This document shows, one piece after another, positions 18,035-28,003 of a stretch of 64,000 bases of DNA. The stretch is from Winogradskyella sp046545555 (GTDB taxonomy: Bacteria > Bacteroidota > Bacteroidia > Flavobacteriales > Flavobacteriaceae): positions 62,001 to 126,000 of the forward strand of contig NZ_JBHZTH010000001.1 in the NCBI RefSeq assembly GCF_046545555.1, in the 5' to 3' direction. A program made the position numbers and the translations under genes. Below the pieces are notes generated by a model, which had not been told where the DNA came from, did not search any database, and saw only the letters and a list, made by a program, of their open reading frames with translations. Each line of letters starts with the position of its first letter. The stretch's first letter is position 1.

Positions 18035-18963
18035 TATTTATAGATTAAAATGTCTTCTTTACCTTCAGAAGTTTTGTAAGCACGATACATACCCTCAGTA
18101 TTAAAAGGCATTGTAATATGCCCTTTTGCATCAACGCCTATCAATCCTCCATCTCCCTTTATTTCCAGGATACGTTTATTTATAACCTCATTTGCCGCAT
18201 CTTCTAGAGATAGCCCTTTGTATTCCATTAAACAAGACACATCATAAGCAACTACTCCTCTTATAAAAAACTCACCACTTCCTGTACAACTAACAGCACA
18301 GGTTTTATTATTAGCATAATTACCTACTCCAATCATCGGAGAATCTCCTACTCGTCCCCATTTTTTATTAGTCATACCACCAGTGGATGTTGCAGCTGCA
18401 ATATTTCCATTTTGATCACAAGCTACTGCTCCAACTGTACCAAATTTCCCGTCTTTTTTTACGGAATGATCTAGCTGAAACGAATCACTATCCTTTATAC
18501 CTTGCCATTGTTTATAACGCACTTCATCATAGAAATAATCTGAATTTTCTAAAGTATAGTTTTGCTCTTTTGCAAACTTCATAGCTCCTTCTCCTGCTAA
18601 AAACACATGATAGCTTTTCTCCATAACATCTCTAGCCAACGAAACTGGGTTTTTAATTCCTGTAACTAAAGATACTGCGCCAGCTTCAAGATGCTTACCC
18701 TCCATAATTGCTGCATCCATTTCATGTGTGCCTTCTGCAGTAAAAACGCTTCCTTTTCCTGCGTTAAATAAAGGTGAGTTTTCTAATAGTTTAACTGAAG
18801 TCTCAACTGCATCTATGGATGAACCTCCGTTTTTTAAAACATCGAAACCTGCTTCTCTTGCAACTTTTAATGCTTCCTTATACTCTGCTTCTAATTTTTT
18901 AGTCATTAGGCCTTTTACCAAAGTTCCTGCACCTCCGTGAATAACAATTGAAAATGTTTGCAT
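18034..18963 (-). CDS. iaaA: Isoaspartyl peptidase / plant-type L-asparaginase
   Basis: An Ntn-hydrolase precursor of 309 residues that self-cleaves at the nucleophile Thr176 in GKFGTVGAV. It would hydrolyse beta-aspartyl dipeptides and asparagine. The pocket motif TSTGGMTNKKWGRVGDSP is intact. I start it at the ATG at 18963, giving MQTFSIVIHGGAGT, the usual family N-terminus. An in-frame ATG at 19041 would add 26 residues that no family member needs and would sit 12 bases from polA. In this locus its likely job is to split beta-Asp-Arg from cyanophycinase into aspartate and arginine. Coupled to the downstream GNAT gene by TAATG. Confidence 0.92.
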   Translation of the reverse strand: MQTFSIVIHGGAGTLVKGLMTKKLEAEYKEALKVAREAGFDVLKNGGSSIDAVETSVKLLENSPLFNAGKGSVFTAEGTHEMDAAIMEGKHLEAGAVSLVTGIKNPVSLARDVMEKSYHVFLAGEGAMKFAKEQNYTLENSDYFYDEVRYKQWQGIKDSDSFQLDHSVKKDGKFGTVGAVACDQNGNIAAATSTGGMTNKKWGRVGDSPMIGVGNYANNKTCAVSCTGSGEFFIRGVVAYDVSCLMEYKGLSLEDAANEVINKRILEIKGDGGLIGVDAKGHITMPFNTEGMYRAYKTSEGKEDILIYK

Positions 18964-19052
18964 ATCTATAGTTTGATTGTGGAAAATTACGAATTGCTTT
19001 TCAAATAAACCCCTAACTTTTTGTAGTTTTATAGACTTCAAAATTAAATTTC

Positions 19053-21896
19053 ATGTCAGACCAAAAACGTCTTTTTCTTGTTGATGCATACGCATTAATT
19101 TTCCGTGGCTATTACGCTTTTATAAAAAACCCAAGAATCAACTCTAAAGGTGAGGATACATCAGCTATAATGGGCTTTATGAATTCACTTTTAGACGTTA
19201 TAAAACGAGAGCGACCAGATCATTTAGCGGTTTGTTTTGATAAAGGAGGAAGTGCAGACAGAGTAGAAATGTACCAAGAGTACAAAGCCAATAGAGACGA
19301 AACTCCAGAAGGAATTAAAACTGCTGTTCCGTACATATATGAAATATTAAAAGCCATGCATATTCCTATTATGGTAAAAGAAGGCTTCGAGGCTGATGAT
19401 GTTATTGGAACCTTAGCAAAAAAAGCAGAAAAAGAAGGTTATAAAACCTTTATGGTTACACCAGATAAGGATTTTGCTCAATTAGTGTCTGAAAATATAT
19501 TTATGTACAGACCAGTTTTTGGAGGTGGTTATGAAACTTGGGGTATTCCTGAAGTTCAGAAAAAGTTTGAAGTTACTGATCCTTTACAAGTCATTGATTA
19601 TTTGGGTATGATGGGAGATGCCTCTGATAATATTCCTGGATTGCCTGGTGTTGGTCCAAAAACAGCAAAAAAGTTTTTGGCTGCTTACGGAAGTATGGAA
19701 GGCTTACTAGCCAATACACATGAGCTTAAAGGTAAAATGAAAGAGAAAGTTGAAGCTAATGGAGAGTTAGGTTTACTATCTAAAAAATTGGCAACGATTA
19801 TGCTCGATGTCCCTGTCGAATTTGATGCCAAAGACTTTGAAATGTCCAAACCAGATGTTCCTAAAGTGACCGAGATTTTTCAAGGCTTAGAATTTAGACG
19901 TCTAACAGATAATTTCTTAAAAACATTTTCAACTGAAGCTAAAACTTCTCCTACTACTAATAAAATGGAGAAAGAAGCACCTAAAGTCACAACTAAAGAA
20001 GAAAAATCTGCAGGTGCTGGCCAATTTTCACTCTTTGGTGGAGCGGCACTTTCTACATCAGAAACTCCAACCGAACATACAAGAAATACAGCAGAAACAG
20101 CATCACACTTTTATCAAAGTGTAGCCTCTGGTATGGCAACCAAGTTGTTTGTTAAGAATCTAATGAATCAGACCTCAGTGTGTTTTGATACAGAAACAAC
20201 AGGACTAAACCCATTAACTGCCGAGTTGGTTGGCATTGCATTTTCTTGGGAAGTTGGTAAAGGCTTTTATGTACCATTTCCTGAAGATAAATCGGAGGCT
20301 CAAGACTTAATTGAAATCTTAAGACCGTTTTTTGAAAATGACGCCATTGAAAAAATTGGTCAGAATTTAAAATACGATATCAAAGTCTTAGCTAAATACA
20401 ATGTCGAAGTGAAGGGAAAACTCTTCGATACCATGTTAGCGCATTATTTGATTAATCCAGATATGCGACATAATATGGATGTCTTAGCAGAAACCTACCT
20501 CAATTATACACCAATTTCAATAACTGAACTCATTGGGAAAAAAGGAAAGAATCAATTGTCTATGAGAGATGTGCCTTTAGACAAACAAACCGAATATGCT
20601 GTTGAAGATGCAGATATCACATTGCAACTCAAAGAACACTTCGAAAAAGAACTTGGTGAAGCTAATACTCAAAAACTATTCGATGATATCGAAGTCCCTC
20701 TTTTAAGAGTTTTGGCTGCTATGGAATTAGAAGGCATTAACTTAGATAAGGTCTTCTTAAATTCATTATCTGAAGATTTAAACTCAGATATTCTTAATCT
20801 CGAAAAAAGCATTTACGAAGCTGCAGGAGAAGAGTTTAATATTGCTTCACCGAAGCAACTTGGTATTATTTTATTCGAAAAACTAAATTTGGTTGAAAAG
20901 CCTAAGAAAACCAAAACTGGTCAATATAAAACCAGTGAAGATATCTTATCGTATTTAGCAAAAGATCACGACATTATTCGACAAGTATTAGAGTATAGAG
21001 GATTGGCAAAACTAAAAAGTACTTATGTTGATGCTTTACCATTACAAGTTGAAGAAAGTACAGGTCGCGTACACACAGATTATATGCAAACCGTTGCAGC
21101 CACAGGTCGTTTAAGTAGTAACAATCCGAATTTACAGAATATTCCAATCCGAACAGAACGTGGTCGCCAAGTCCGAAAAGCGTTTGTACCACGTAATGAT
21201 GAGTATACACTATTAGCTGCCGATTATTCTCAAATAGAATTACGAATTATTGCCGCGTTAAGTGAAGAAGAAACCATGATTGAAGCCTTTAAAAATGGTG
21301 AAGATATTCATGCGTCAACAGCATCAAAGGTATTTAATGTGCCATTAGAAGACGTCAGTCGAGAACAACGTAGCAATGCAAAAACAGTGAATTTTGGTAT
21401 TGTTTATGGTGTATCTGCTTTTGGTTTAAGTAACCAAACCGATTTATCGCGTGGTGAAGCCAAAGAACTCATAGATACCTATTACGAAACCTACCCAAAG
21501 TTAAAAGCTTATATGAGTGCTCAAGTAGATTTTGCGAGAGATAATGGTTACGTACAAACTGTTTTAGGGCGCCGTCGTTATTTAAAAGATATCGATTCTC
21601 GTAACGCTATGGTGCGCAGTGGCGCAGAACGTAATGCTGTAAATGCACCAATACAAGGAAGCGCAGCAGATATCATTAAAATTGCTATGATTAATATTTA
21701 CAATAAACTCAATGAAGGCAATTACAAATCTAAAATGCTCTTACAAGTCCATGATGAATTGGTGTTTGACATCTACAAACCAGAACTTGAGGAACTTAAA
21801 ATACTCATTAAAACCGAAATGGAAAACGCCTACATAATGGATGTACCTTTAGATGTTGAAATGGATATAGGTTTGAATTGGTTAGAGGCGCATTAA
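19053..21896 (+). CDS. polA: DNA polymerase I
   Basis: A 947-residue repair and Okazaki-fragment-processing polymerase. The N-terminal 5'-3' exonuclease opens FLVDAYALIFRGYYAF. The middle 3'-5' proofreading domain keeps its acidic pair in CFDTETTGLNP, so proofreading is probably active. The polymerase domain has motif A AADYSQIELR, motif B NAKTVNFGIVYG and motif C QVHDELVFD. A low-complexity linker rich in Thr, Lys and Glu near 300-345 joins the exonuclease domains. It is transcribed away from the isoaspartyl peptidase and followed after 12 bases by the kinase-aminotransferase fusion. Confidence 0.97.
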   Translation: MSDQKRLFLVDAYALIFRGYYAFIKNPRINSKGEDTSAIMGFMNSLLDVIKRERPDHLAVCFDKGGSADRVEMYQEYKANRDETPEGIKTAVPYIYEILKAMHIPIMVKEGFEADDVIGTLAKKAEKEGYKTFMVTPDKDFAQLVSENIFMYRPVFGGGYETWGIPEVQKKFEVTDPLQVIDYLGMMGDASDNIPGLPGVGPKTAKKFLAAYGSMEGLLANTHELKGKMKEKVEANGELGLLSKKLATIMLDVPVEFDAKDFEMSKPDVPKVTEIFQGLEFRRLTDNFLKTFSTEAKTSPTTNKMEKEAPKVTTKEEKSAGAGQFSLFGGAALSTSETPTEHTRNTAETASHFYQSVASGMATKLFVKNLMNQTSVCFDTETTGLNPLTAELVGIAFSWEVGKGFYVPFPEDKSEAQDLIEILRPFFENDAIEKIGQNLKYDIKVLAKYNVEVKGKLFDTMLAHYLINPDMRHNMDVLAETYLNYTPISITELIGKKGKNQLSMRDVPLDKQTEYAVEDADITLQLKEHFEKELGEANTQKLFDDIEVPLLRVLAAMELEGINLDKVFLNSLSEDLNSDILNLEKSIYEAAGEEFNIASPKQLGIILFEKLNLVEKPKKTKTGQYKTSEDILSYLAKDHDIIRQVLEYRGLAKLKSTYVDALPLQVEESTGRVHTDYMQTVAATGRLSSNNPNLQNIPIRTERGRQVRKAFVPRNDEYTLLAADYSQIELRIIAALSEEETMIEAFKNGEDIHASTASKVFNVPLEDVSREQRSNAKTVNFGIVYGVSAFGLSNQTDLSRGEAKELIDTYYETYPKLKAYMSAQVDFARDNGYVQTVLGRRRYLKDIDSRNAMVRSGAERNAVNAPIQGSAADIIKIAMINIYNKLNEGNYKSKMLLQVHDELVFDIYKPELEELKILIKTEMENAYIMDVPLDVEMDIGLNWLEAH

Positions 21897-21908
21897 AATA
21901 TTCACCAA

Positions 21909-24170
21909 ATGATTGATACAATTAGCAACTGGTTTAACTTCAACATTACAGAGTTAAAAAAACTAAACGGTTATGATAATGTAAATTATTTGCTCAAAAC
22001 CGATAAGACTAAATATATATTTAAAACATATACTTTTTCGGAAGATTTGATGGCGCTAATTGAAGCTGAGAATGAGGTACTAAATGCACTAAAAAATAAT
22101 AACAACTTCCCAAAACCTATAGCTTTTAAAGATGGTGATTTTATTAAAGTAACGGATATAGACAATACCAAAACCATCTGCAGGTTACTCACTTTTTTAG
22201 ACGGTGATTTTTTAGGAGATGTTACTCATACACATAGTTTAGTTCAATCTATTGGCGAATTTACAGCGCAAATGGATCTTCAACTTTTAAAGCTAAATAA
22301 CTACATTTTAAAAGCAAGACAATGGGAATGGGATTTACAATATTTACAGCTCAATAAAAAACATATTTCAGCTATTGAAAATGCTAGTGCTAGAAATTTG
22401 GTGTCTTATTTTTTTCAACAATACGAATTGTATGTTACACCCATGCTTCCAGAATTACGAAAATCCGTTATTCATAATGATGCTAATGAGTGGAATATAT
22501 TAATAACGGACAACGCTGTTTCAGGATTAATAGATTTTGGTGATTTAGCTCACTCCAATCTTATAAACGAAGTTGCTATCGCAATAACTTATGCGTGTTA
22601 TGACAAAGAGCAACCATTAGAATGGGCAATTCATCTCATAAAAGGATATCATAATGTACTTCCGTTAGAGAAAAAGGAATTAAATGTGTTGTATTATCTC
22701 ATTGCAGGACGACTATGCACAAGCCTTTGTAATTCTGCTCATGCAAAGAAAATAGACCCTAAAAACAGTTATGCATCCAGTAGTGAAAAAAATGTGTTGA
22801 AGATGCTTCATAAATGGGTAGCCATAAATCCTATATACGCTAAAAATGAATTTTATAAAGCCACAGGTTTTAACGTTGAAACTCCAAAATCCATAAATGA
22901 AGTAATATCAAAACGACATCATATCTCTAGCCCTATATTATCATTAAGTTACGATGATCCTATTTATATGATTGGTTCTGCCTTTCAGTATATGTACGAT
23001 GCTTATGGTAATACCTTTTTAGATGCCTATAATAACATTCCACATATAGGACATTCGCATCCAGAGATTATAAAAAACGCAATAAAACAAATAGCAACGT
23101 TAAATACTAATACACGATATTTATTTGATGAATTTCCTGAATATGCAGAAACTTTGTTAGCTAAATTTCCGGAAACCTTAGATACTGTTTTTTTTGTTAA
23201 TTCTGGTAGTGCTGCAAGTGATTTAGCTATTAGACTTGCACATGCGCATACCAAACATAATACAATAATGGTGATGGAACATGGCTATCATGGCAACACA
23301 CAAGCATCTATAGATATTAGCCATTATAAGTATAATAACAATAAAGGACAAGGTCAAAAAAACCATATTCTTAAAACTGCAATTCCTGATACTTATAGAG
23401 GAAAATACACAAACAATGATGGTACAGCTGGCAAAGCTTATGCCAAAGATGCGATTGCACAAATTACAAATAGTCATACACCAATTTCTGCTTTTATCAC
23501 AGAACCTATTGTAGGTTGTGGAGGACAAGTGCCACTTGCTAAAGATTACTTAAAAGAGATATATCCAGCCATTAGAAAGCAAGGTGGTGTATGTATTAGT
23601 GATGAAGTACAAACAGGCTTTGGACGTTTAGGAGATCATTTTTGGGGTTTTGAAGCACAAGAAGTTGCACCTGATATAGTGATACTTGGTAAACCTATTG
23701 CAAATGGTCATCCCATGGGAGCGGTTGTTACTACTAAAGCAATTGCAAACTCCTTTAGTAAAGGAGTTGAGTTTTTTAGCTCTTTTGGAGGTAATCCAGT
23801 ATCATGTAAAATAGCATTAACTGTTTTAAAAGAAATAGAAACTAGCGAGTTACAACAAAATGCAAAAGATGTCGGTGATTATTATCAATCCCAATTCAAA
23901 AAATTAAAAGAGAAATATAGTTGTATTGGAGATGTTAGAGGTTCTGGTTTGTTTATTGGCGTAGAGATAGTTAAAGAACATTCTATGGAGGCTAACTATG
24001 AATTAGCTCATCATATTAAAAATGAGTTGAGAAACCGTTTTATACTTGTAAGCACGGATGGCCCAAACGATAGTGTCATAAAAACAAAACCACCTTTATG
24101 TTTCACAAAAACTAATGCGTTACAAGTTGTAAATGAAATAGATTCTATTTTAGAATCTTACTACTCTTAA
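21909..24170 (+). CDS. Fusion of APH-family kinase and class III PLP-dependent aminotransferase
   Basis: A 753-residue two-enzyme protein. Residues 1 to about 310 are an aminoglycoside-phosphotransferase/choline-kinase fold with the catalytic HNDANEWN motif (H-x-D-x4-N) and the metal-binding DFGD. From about 335 onward is a class III aminotransferase fold with NSGSAASDLAIRLA, the cofactor aspartate in ISDEVQTGFG and the Schiff-base lysine in LGKPIANGHPMG. In animals the separate homologues are hydroxylysine kinase and the phospho-lyases for phosphoethanolamine or 5-phosphohydroxylysine. By analogy it may phosphorylate an amino alcohol and then eliminate phosphate and ammonia. Related bacterial fusions often hold an M23 peptidase domain between the two parts; none is visible here. 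Confidence 0.85.
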   Translation: MIDTISNWFNFNITELKKLNGYDNVNYLLKTDKTKYIFKTYTFSEDLMALIEAENEVLNALKNNNNFPKPIAFKDGDFIKVTDIDNTKTICRLLTFLDGDFLGDVTHTHSLVQSIGEFTAQMDLQLLKLNNYILKARQWEWDLQYLQLNKKHISAIENASARNLVSYFFQQYELYVTPMLPELRKSVIHNDANEWNILITDNAVSGLIDFGDLAHSNLINEVAIAITYACYDKEQPLEWAIHLIKGYHNVLPLEKKELNVLYYLIAGRLCTSLCNSAHAKKIDPKNSYASSSEKNVLKMLHKWVAINPIYAKNEFYKATGFNVETPKSINEVISKRHHISSPILSLSYDDPIYMIGSAFQYMYDAYGNTFLDAYNNIPHIGHSHPEIIKNAIKQIATLNTNTRYLFDEFPEYAETLLAKFPETLDTVFFVNSGSAASDLAIRLAHAHTKHNTIMVMEHGYHGNTQASIDISHYKYNNNKGQGQKNHILKTAIPDTYRGKYTNNDGTAGKAYAKDAIAQITNSHTPISAFITEPIVGCGGQVPLAKDYLKEIYPAIRKQGGVCISDEVQTGFGRLGDHFWGFEAQEVAPDIVILGKPIANGHPMGAVVTTKAIANSFSKGVEFFSSFGGNPVSCKIALTVLKEIETSELQQNAKDVGDYYQSQFKKLKEKYSCIGDVRGSGLFIGVEIVKEHSMEANYELAHHIKNELRNRFILVSTDGPNDSVIKTKPPLCFTKTNALQVVNEIDSILESYYS

Positions 24171-24175
24171 CATAT

Positions 24176-26197
24176 TTATCTACGCTTCTTAGTTTTACGC
24201 TTCTTCTTACCTTTAAACCTTACGGCATCTTTAGGCTTTCGTCTATTAAAAGGCACAGCATCATTAAAGGTATCTTTAGCGTCACCTTTAGGCTTATTTT
24301 TACGCCATTTTTCCGTTTTCTCTGGGAGTAAGACCTTTAATAAATCTTGGCGTCCCACTTTATTTAAGGTCTTTTTAATCCACGCTTTATTTTCATCTTT
24401 ATACCAAAAGAAAAAACGGTGTTGTTCATCTTTTTCTTTTCGGGTTTTTGGTGTGTTTACTTTTTTAAGCGTATAAGGATGGTAACCACTATAATAAATG
24501 ACAGTAGCAACTGTCATTGGTGTTGGTGTAAAGCCTTGAACTTGCTCTAACTGAAAGCCCATATCTTTAGTTTCGGCAGCCAGATTTGCCATATCCTCAA
24601 CTTCACAAGCAGGATGATTAGAAATGAAATAAGGGATCAGTTGCAACTTTAAACCTTTCTTAATATTAATCTTATCGAAACGTTCTTTAAACTTATGGAA
24701 GTAGGTAAACGATGGCTTACGCATCAATTTTAAAACAGGATCACTGGTATGTTCTGGTGCTACTTTAAGACGACCAGAAACATGCTTTGTCATTACTTCT
24801 TCAGTATAATCGTCTAACTCTTTAGGGTCTGCATTCTTATTGAATTCTGGAACCAACATATCGTGTCTAATACCAGAACCTATAAATGATTTTTTTACTT
24901 TAGGATGGCTATCTACTGCTTGGTATAATTCCGTTAACGGTTTATGAGACGTATCTAAATTACTACAAATTACTGGCGAAATACAACTAGGTGCTACACA
25001 CTTATCGCATATAGATTGCACTTTTCCTTTCATCTGATACATATTGGCACTTGGACCACCAATATCACTTAAATAACCTTTAAAATCTGGCATGTTTGCC
25101 ACTTTATCTACTTCTCTTAAAATAGACTCCTTACTTCGTGATGCAATAAATTTTCCTTGGTGTGCTGATATGGTACAAAAACTACAACCACCAAAACACC
25201 CACGATGAATATTGATGGAGGTTTTTATCATTTCAAACGCTGGTATTGGTCCTCGCTTGTTATATTTTGGATGTGGTAAACGTGTATAAGGCAAATCAAA
25301 AGAGGCATCAATTTCAGCTTCCGTCATGGTAGGATACGGCGGATTTATCATCAATAGCTTATCACCAACTTTCTGAAAAATTCGTCGAGCCTTTAATTTA
25401 TTAGATTCTTGCTCAATTACTTTAAAATTAGAAGCGTATTTTTTCTTGTCGTTCAAACACACTTTATGTGATGCTATTTCCACATCTTCCCAATTGGCAT
25501 TTTTAGGGACTTTAGCATCTGCATTCAGTAAAACTGCTGTTTGCTTTATAGTGGTAATACTACTAAAAGGTACCCCTTTTTGCAGTAATCGAACCACTTC
25601 TCGCAAGGGTTGTTCACCCATTCCGTACACCAACATATCTGCTTTAGACGTTTCTAAAATACTTGGCATAAGTTTATCACTCCAATAATCGTAATGTGTA
25701 ACACGACGCAATGAGGCTTCAATACCACCTAGTAAAATTGGTGTATTTGGCCATTTTTCCTTTAATATTTTAGAATAAACTGATGTTGCATAATCTGGAC
25801 GAAATCCTATATCACCATTTGGTGTGTAAGCATCTTTATCGCGTCGTTTTTTATTCGCATTGTAATTGCTAATCATAGGATCCATGCAACCGCCTGTAAC
25901 TCCAAAAAACAATCGTGGCTCTCCTAATTTTGTAAAATCCTGTAGATTATCTGTAACACTTGGTTGTGGCACAATAGCAACGCGTAAGCCCATACTTTCT
26001 AACATACGTCCAATAACAGCTGGACCAAAGGTTGGATGATCTACATAAGCATCTCCACTAAAGAGGATGACATCTAGATATTCCCATCCGCGTATTTTAA
26101 CCTCTTTATTTGTGGTAGGTAACCAATCTGAAAGTTGTAATTCTTGCTTCACATTGCAAAAGTAGGTAAAAATTGCTGTAACTATCGTAGAATTCAT
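24176..26197 (-). CDS. YgiQ family radical SAM protein
   Basis: A 673-residue protein of the UPF0313/YgiQ family, whose cellular role is unknown. An N-terminal B12-binding-like region with SGDAYVDHPTFGPAVIGR is followed by the radical SAM core. The iron-sulfur cluster motif is RGCFGGCSFC, and more cysteines follow in CDKCVAPSC. The C-terminal tail is extremely rich in Lys and Arg. The start is uncertain. The ATG at 26197 overlaps a dispersed repeat, while a GTG at 26152, preceded by TACTTTTG, would begin just before the conserved LSDWLPTT stretch and may be the true start. Confidence 0.9.
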   Translation of the reverse strand: MNSTIVTAIFTYFCNVKQELQLSDWLPTTNKEVKIRGWEYLDVILFSGDAYVDHPTFGPAVIGRMLESMGLRVAIVPQPSVTDNLQDFTKLGEPRLFFGVTGGCMDPMISNYNANKKRRDKDAYTPNGDIGFRPDYATSVYSKILKEKWPNTPILLGGIEASLRRVTHYDYWSDKLMPSILETSKADMLVYGMGEQPLREVVRLLQKGVPFSSITTIKQTAVLLNADAKVPKNANWEDVEIASHKVCLNDKKKYASNFKVIEQESNKLKARRIFQKVGDKLLMINPPYPTMTEAEIDASFDLPYTRLPHPKYNKRGPIPAFEMIKTSINIHRGCFGGCSFCTISAHQGKFIASRSKESILREVDKVANMPDFKGYLSDIGGPSANMYQMKGKVQSICDKCVAPSCISPVICSNLDTSHKPLTELYQAVDSHPKVKKSFIGSGIRHDMLVPEFNKNADPKELDDYTEEVMTKHVSGRLKVAPEHTSDPVLKLMRKPSFTYFHKFKERFDKINIKKGLKLQLIPYFISNHPACEVEDMANLAAETKDMGFQLEQVQGFTPTPMTVATVIYYSGYHPYTLKKVNTPKTRKEKDEQHRFFFWYKDENKAWIKKTLNKVGRQDLLKVLLPEKTEKWRKNKPKGDAKDTFNDAVPFNRRKPKDAVRFKGKKKRKTKKRR

Positions 26198-26291
26198 TTT
26201 GTCATTCAGAAGGAAGTATGACCGAAAAACCTTTTAAACGTTTAGAATTTACTATTGTTGAAGCGCTTCGCTTTCGCTATAAATGACAAAA
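26197..26291. repeat. Dispersed repeat with 10-base terminal inverted repeats
   Basis: A 95-base stretch bounded by TTTTGTCATT (26197-26206) and its exact inverse AATGACAAAA (26282-26291), with an internal short palindrome around GAAGCGCTTC. It fills the whole gap between the YgiQ and ABC-F genes. Elements with GTCATT/AATGAC ends and CTTCGCTTTCGCT interiors are frequent intergenic repeats in flavobacteria. It has no coding capacity and looks like a MITE-like or REP-like copy. Confidence 0.6.
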
Positions 26292-26294
26292 ACA

Positions 26295-27926
26295 TTATAA
26301 ATTCAACCCTTTCAAACTCTCAACACGATTCCTAACCAAAAAATCATCAATAGTTTCAAAATGCTCAATAACACGTTTTTCTTTAAACTCAAACACCTTT
26401 TTAGATAGACCTTGCAGAAAATCACGATCATGAGAGACCAATATTAAAGTACCATCAAAATTTTGAAGAGCTTCTTTTAAAACATCTTTAGATCTTAAAT
26501 CGAGATGATTGGTTGGCTCATCGAGAATCAATAAGTTAACTGGTTCTAACAATAATTTTACCATTGCTAATCTGGTTTTTTCACCACCAGACAATACACT
26601 TACCCTTTTATCAATATCATCACCTCGAAACATAAAGCCACCCAAAATATTTTTAATTTGGGTTCTCACATCTCCTTTTGCAACCTCATCAACAGTTTGA
26701 AACACAGTTAAACTTTCATCTAGCAAAGCGGCTTGGTTCTGCGCAAAATAACCAACCTTAACATTGTGACCTAAATTGCAAGTCCCCTCAACATCTATCT
26801 CTCCCAAAATAGATTTTATCATCGTCGATTTTCCTTCACCATTTCTTCCAACAAAGCACACTTTCTCTCCTCTAGCAATAGACATATTGGCATCTTTAAA
26901 TACCACATGATCGTCGTAAGACTTCGAAACATCTTTAACTGTAACAGGATAATCACCCGAACGTTGTGTTTTCGGAAAACGTAATTTTAAAGCTGATGTA
27001 TCTATCTCATCGATTTCAATAATATCTAGTTTCTCAAGCATACGCTCGCGAGATGATACTTGATTAGTTTTAGAATAGGTCCCTTTAAAACGCTCTATAA
27101 ATTGCATATTATCTGCAATAAACTTCTGTTGCTCTTGGTAGGCTTTTATTTGATGTGTTCTTCTGTCTTCTCGCAACTGTAAATAATGCGAATAATTGGC
27201 TTTATAATCGTAAATACGACCCATTGTGACTTCAATAGTTCGGTTAGTAATATTATCAATAAATGCGCGATCGTGAGAAATCACCACCACAGCATTAGCT
27301 TTATTGAGCAAAAAATCTTCTAACCAAATCACAGATTCTATATCTATATGATTGGTTGGCTCATCCAATAAAATTAAATCTGGTTGCTGTAATAATATTT
27401 TAGCCAATTCAATTCGCATGCGATAACCGCCAGAAAATTCATTAGTCTGTCTTACAAAATCATCTTGTTTAAATCCTAAACCTTTTAAGGCTTTTTCAAC
27501 TTCTGCATCATAGTTTACATCTTCTAAGGCATAATAACGCTCACCTAAATCTGATACACGCTCAATAATTTTCATGTACTCATCAGATTCGTAGTCGGTT
27601 CTAGTTTCTAACTGCTTATTGAGTCCTTCCATTTCGTCACGTATTTCAAACACGTGTTTAAATGCTTTTGAAGCTTCGTCAAAAACCGTCGTATCATCTT
27701 CCGTTAACAGATGCTGCGGCAAGTACGCTATTTTAGCTTCGTTAGGACAACGGACATTACCACGAGTGGCATTTTGAACACCAGCAATAATTTTCATCAT
27801 GGTAGATTTTCCTGCTCCATTCTTACCCATTAATGCAATTTTATCATCTGCATTTATAGTAAATGAAACATCGCTAAATAATGTGTGTCCACTAAATTCT
27901 ACAGCTAAATTATCTACTGAAATCAT
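26295..27926 (-). CDS. ABC-F family ATP-binding protein
   Basis: A 543-residue soluble protein with two ATP-binding cassettes and no membrane segments. The Walker A motifs are GKNGAGKST near 34-42 and GRNGEGKST in the second half. The signature motifs are FSGGYRMR and LSGGEKTRL, and both Walker B motifs read LLDEPTNH. A charged helical linker between the cassettes contains KTNQVSSRERMLEKLD. Members of this family act on the ribosome as translation factors or antibiotic-protection proteins. The overall arrangement resembles the housekeeping YbiT/EttA-like branch rather than a specialised resistance factor, but the exact group cannot be set by eye. Confidence 0.93.
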   Translation of the reverse strand: MISVDNLAVEFSGHTLFSDVSFTINADDKIALMGKNGAGKSTMMKIIAGVQNATRGNVRCPNEAKIAYLPQHLLTEDDTTVFDEASKAFKHVFEIRDEMEGLNKQLETRTDYESDEYMKIIERVSDLGERYYALEDVNYDAEVEKALKGLGFKQDDFVRQTNEFSGGYRMRIELAKILLQQPDLILLDEPTNHIDIESVIWLEDFLLNKANAVVVISHDRAFIDNITNRTIEVTMGRIYDYKANYSHYLQLREDRRTHQIKAYQEQQKFIADNMQFIERFKGTYSKTNQVSSRERMLEKLDIIEIDEIDTSALKLRFPKTQRSGDYPVTVKDVSKSYDDHVVFKDANMSIARGEKVCFVGRNGEGKSTMIKSILGEIDVEGTCNLGHNVKVGYFAQNQAALLDESLTVFQTVDEVAKGDVRTQIKNILGGFMFRGDDIDKRVSVLSGGEKTRLAMVKLLLEPVNLLILDEPTNHLDLRSKDVLKEALQNFDGTLILVSHDRDFLQGLSKKVFEFKEKRVIEHFETIDDFLVRNRVESLKGLNL

Positions 27927-28003
27927 ACGGTGTTATTTAAAGGCGCAAAACTACTAATAAATCTTTCATTTTTTTGAAGTAATATTGTAGTCTGATTGAT
28001 TTT

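Noticed and set aside
18964..19041. A 26-residue N-terminal extension of the isoaspartyl peptidase
   Set aside because: It precedes the normal family N-terminus and a better ATG is present at 18963.
24176..24300. Lys/Arg-rich C-terminus of the YgiQ protein as a separate gene or frameshift
   Set aside because: The frame is continuous and basic tails are usual in this family.
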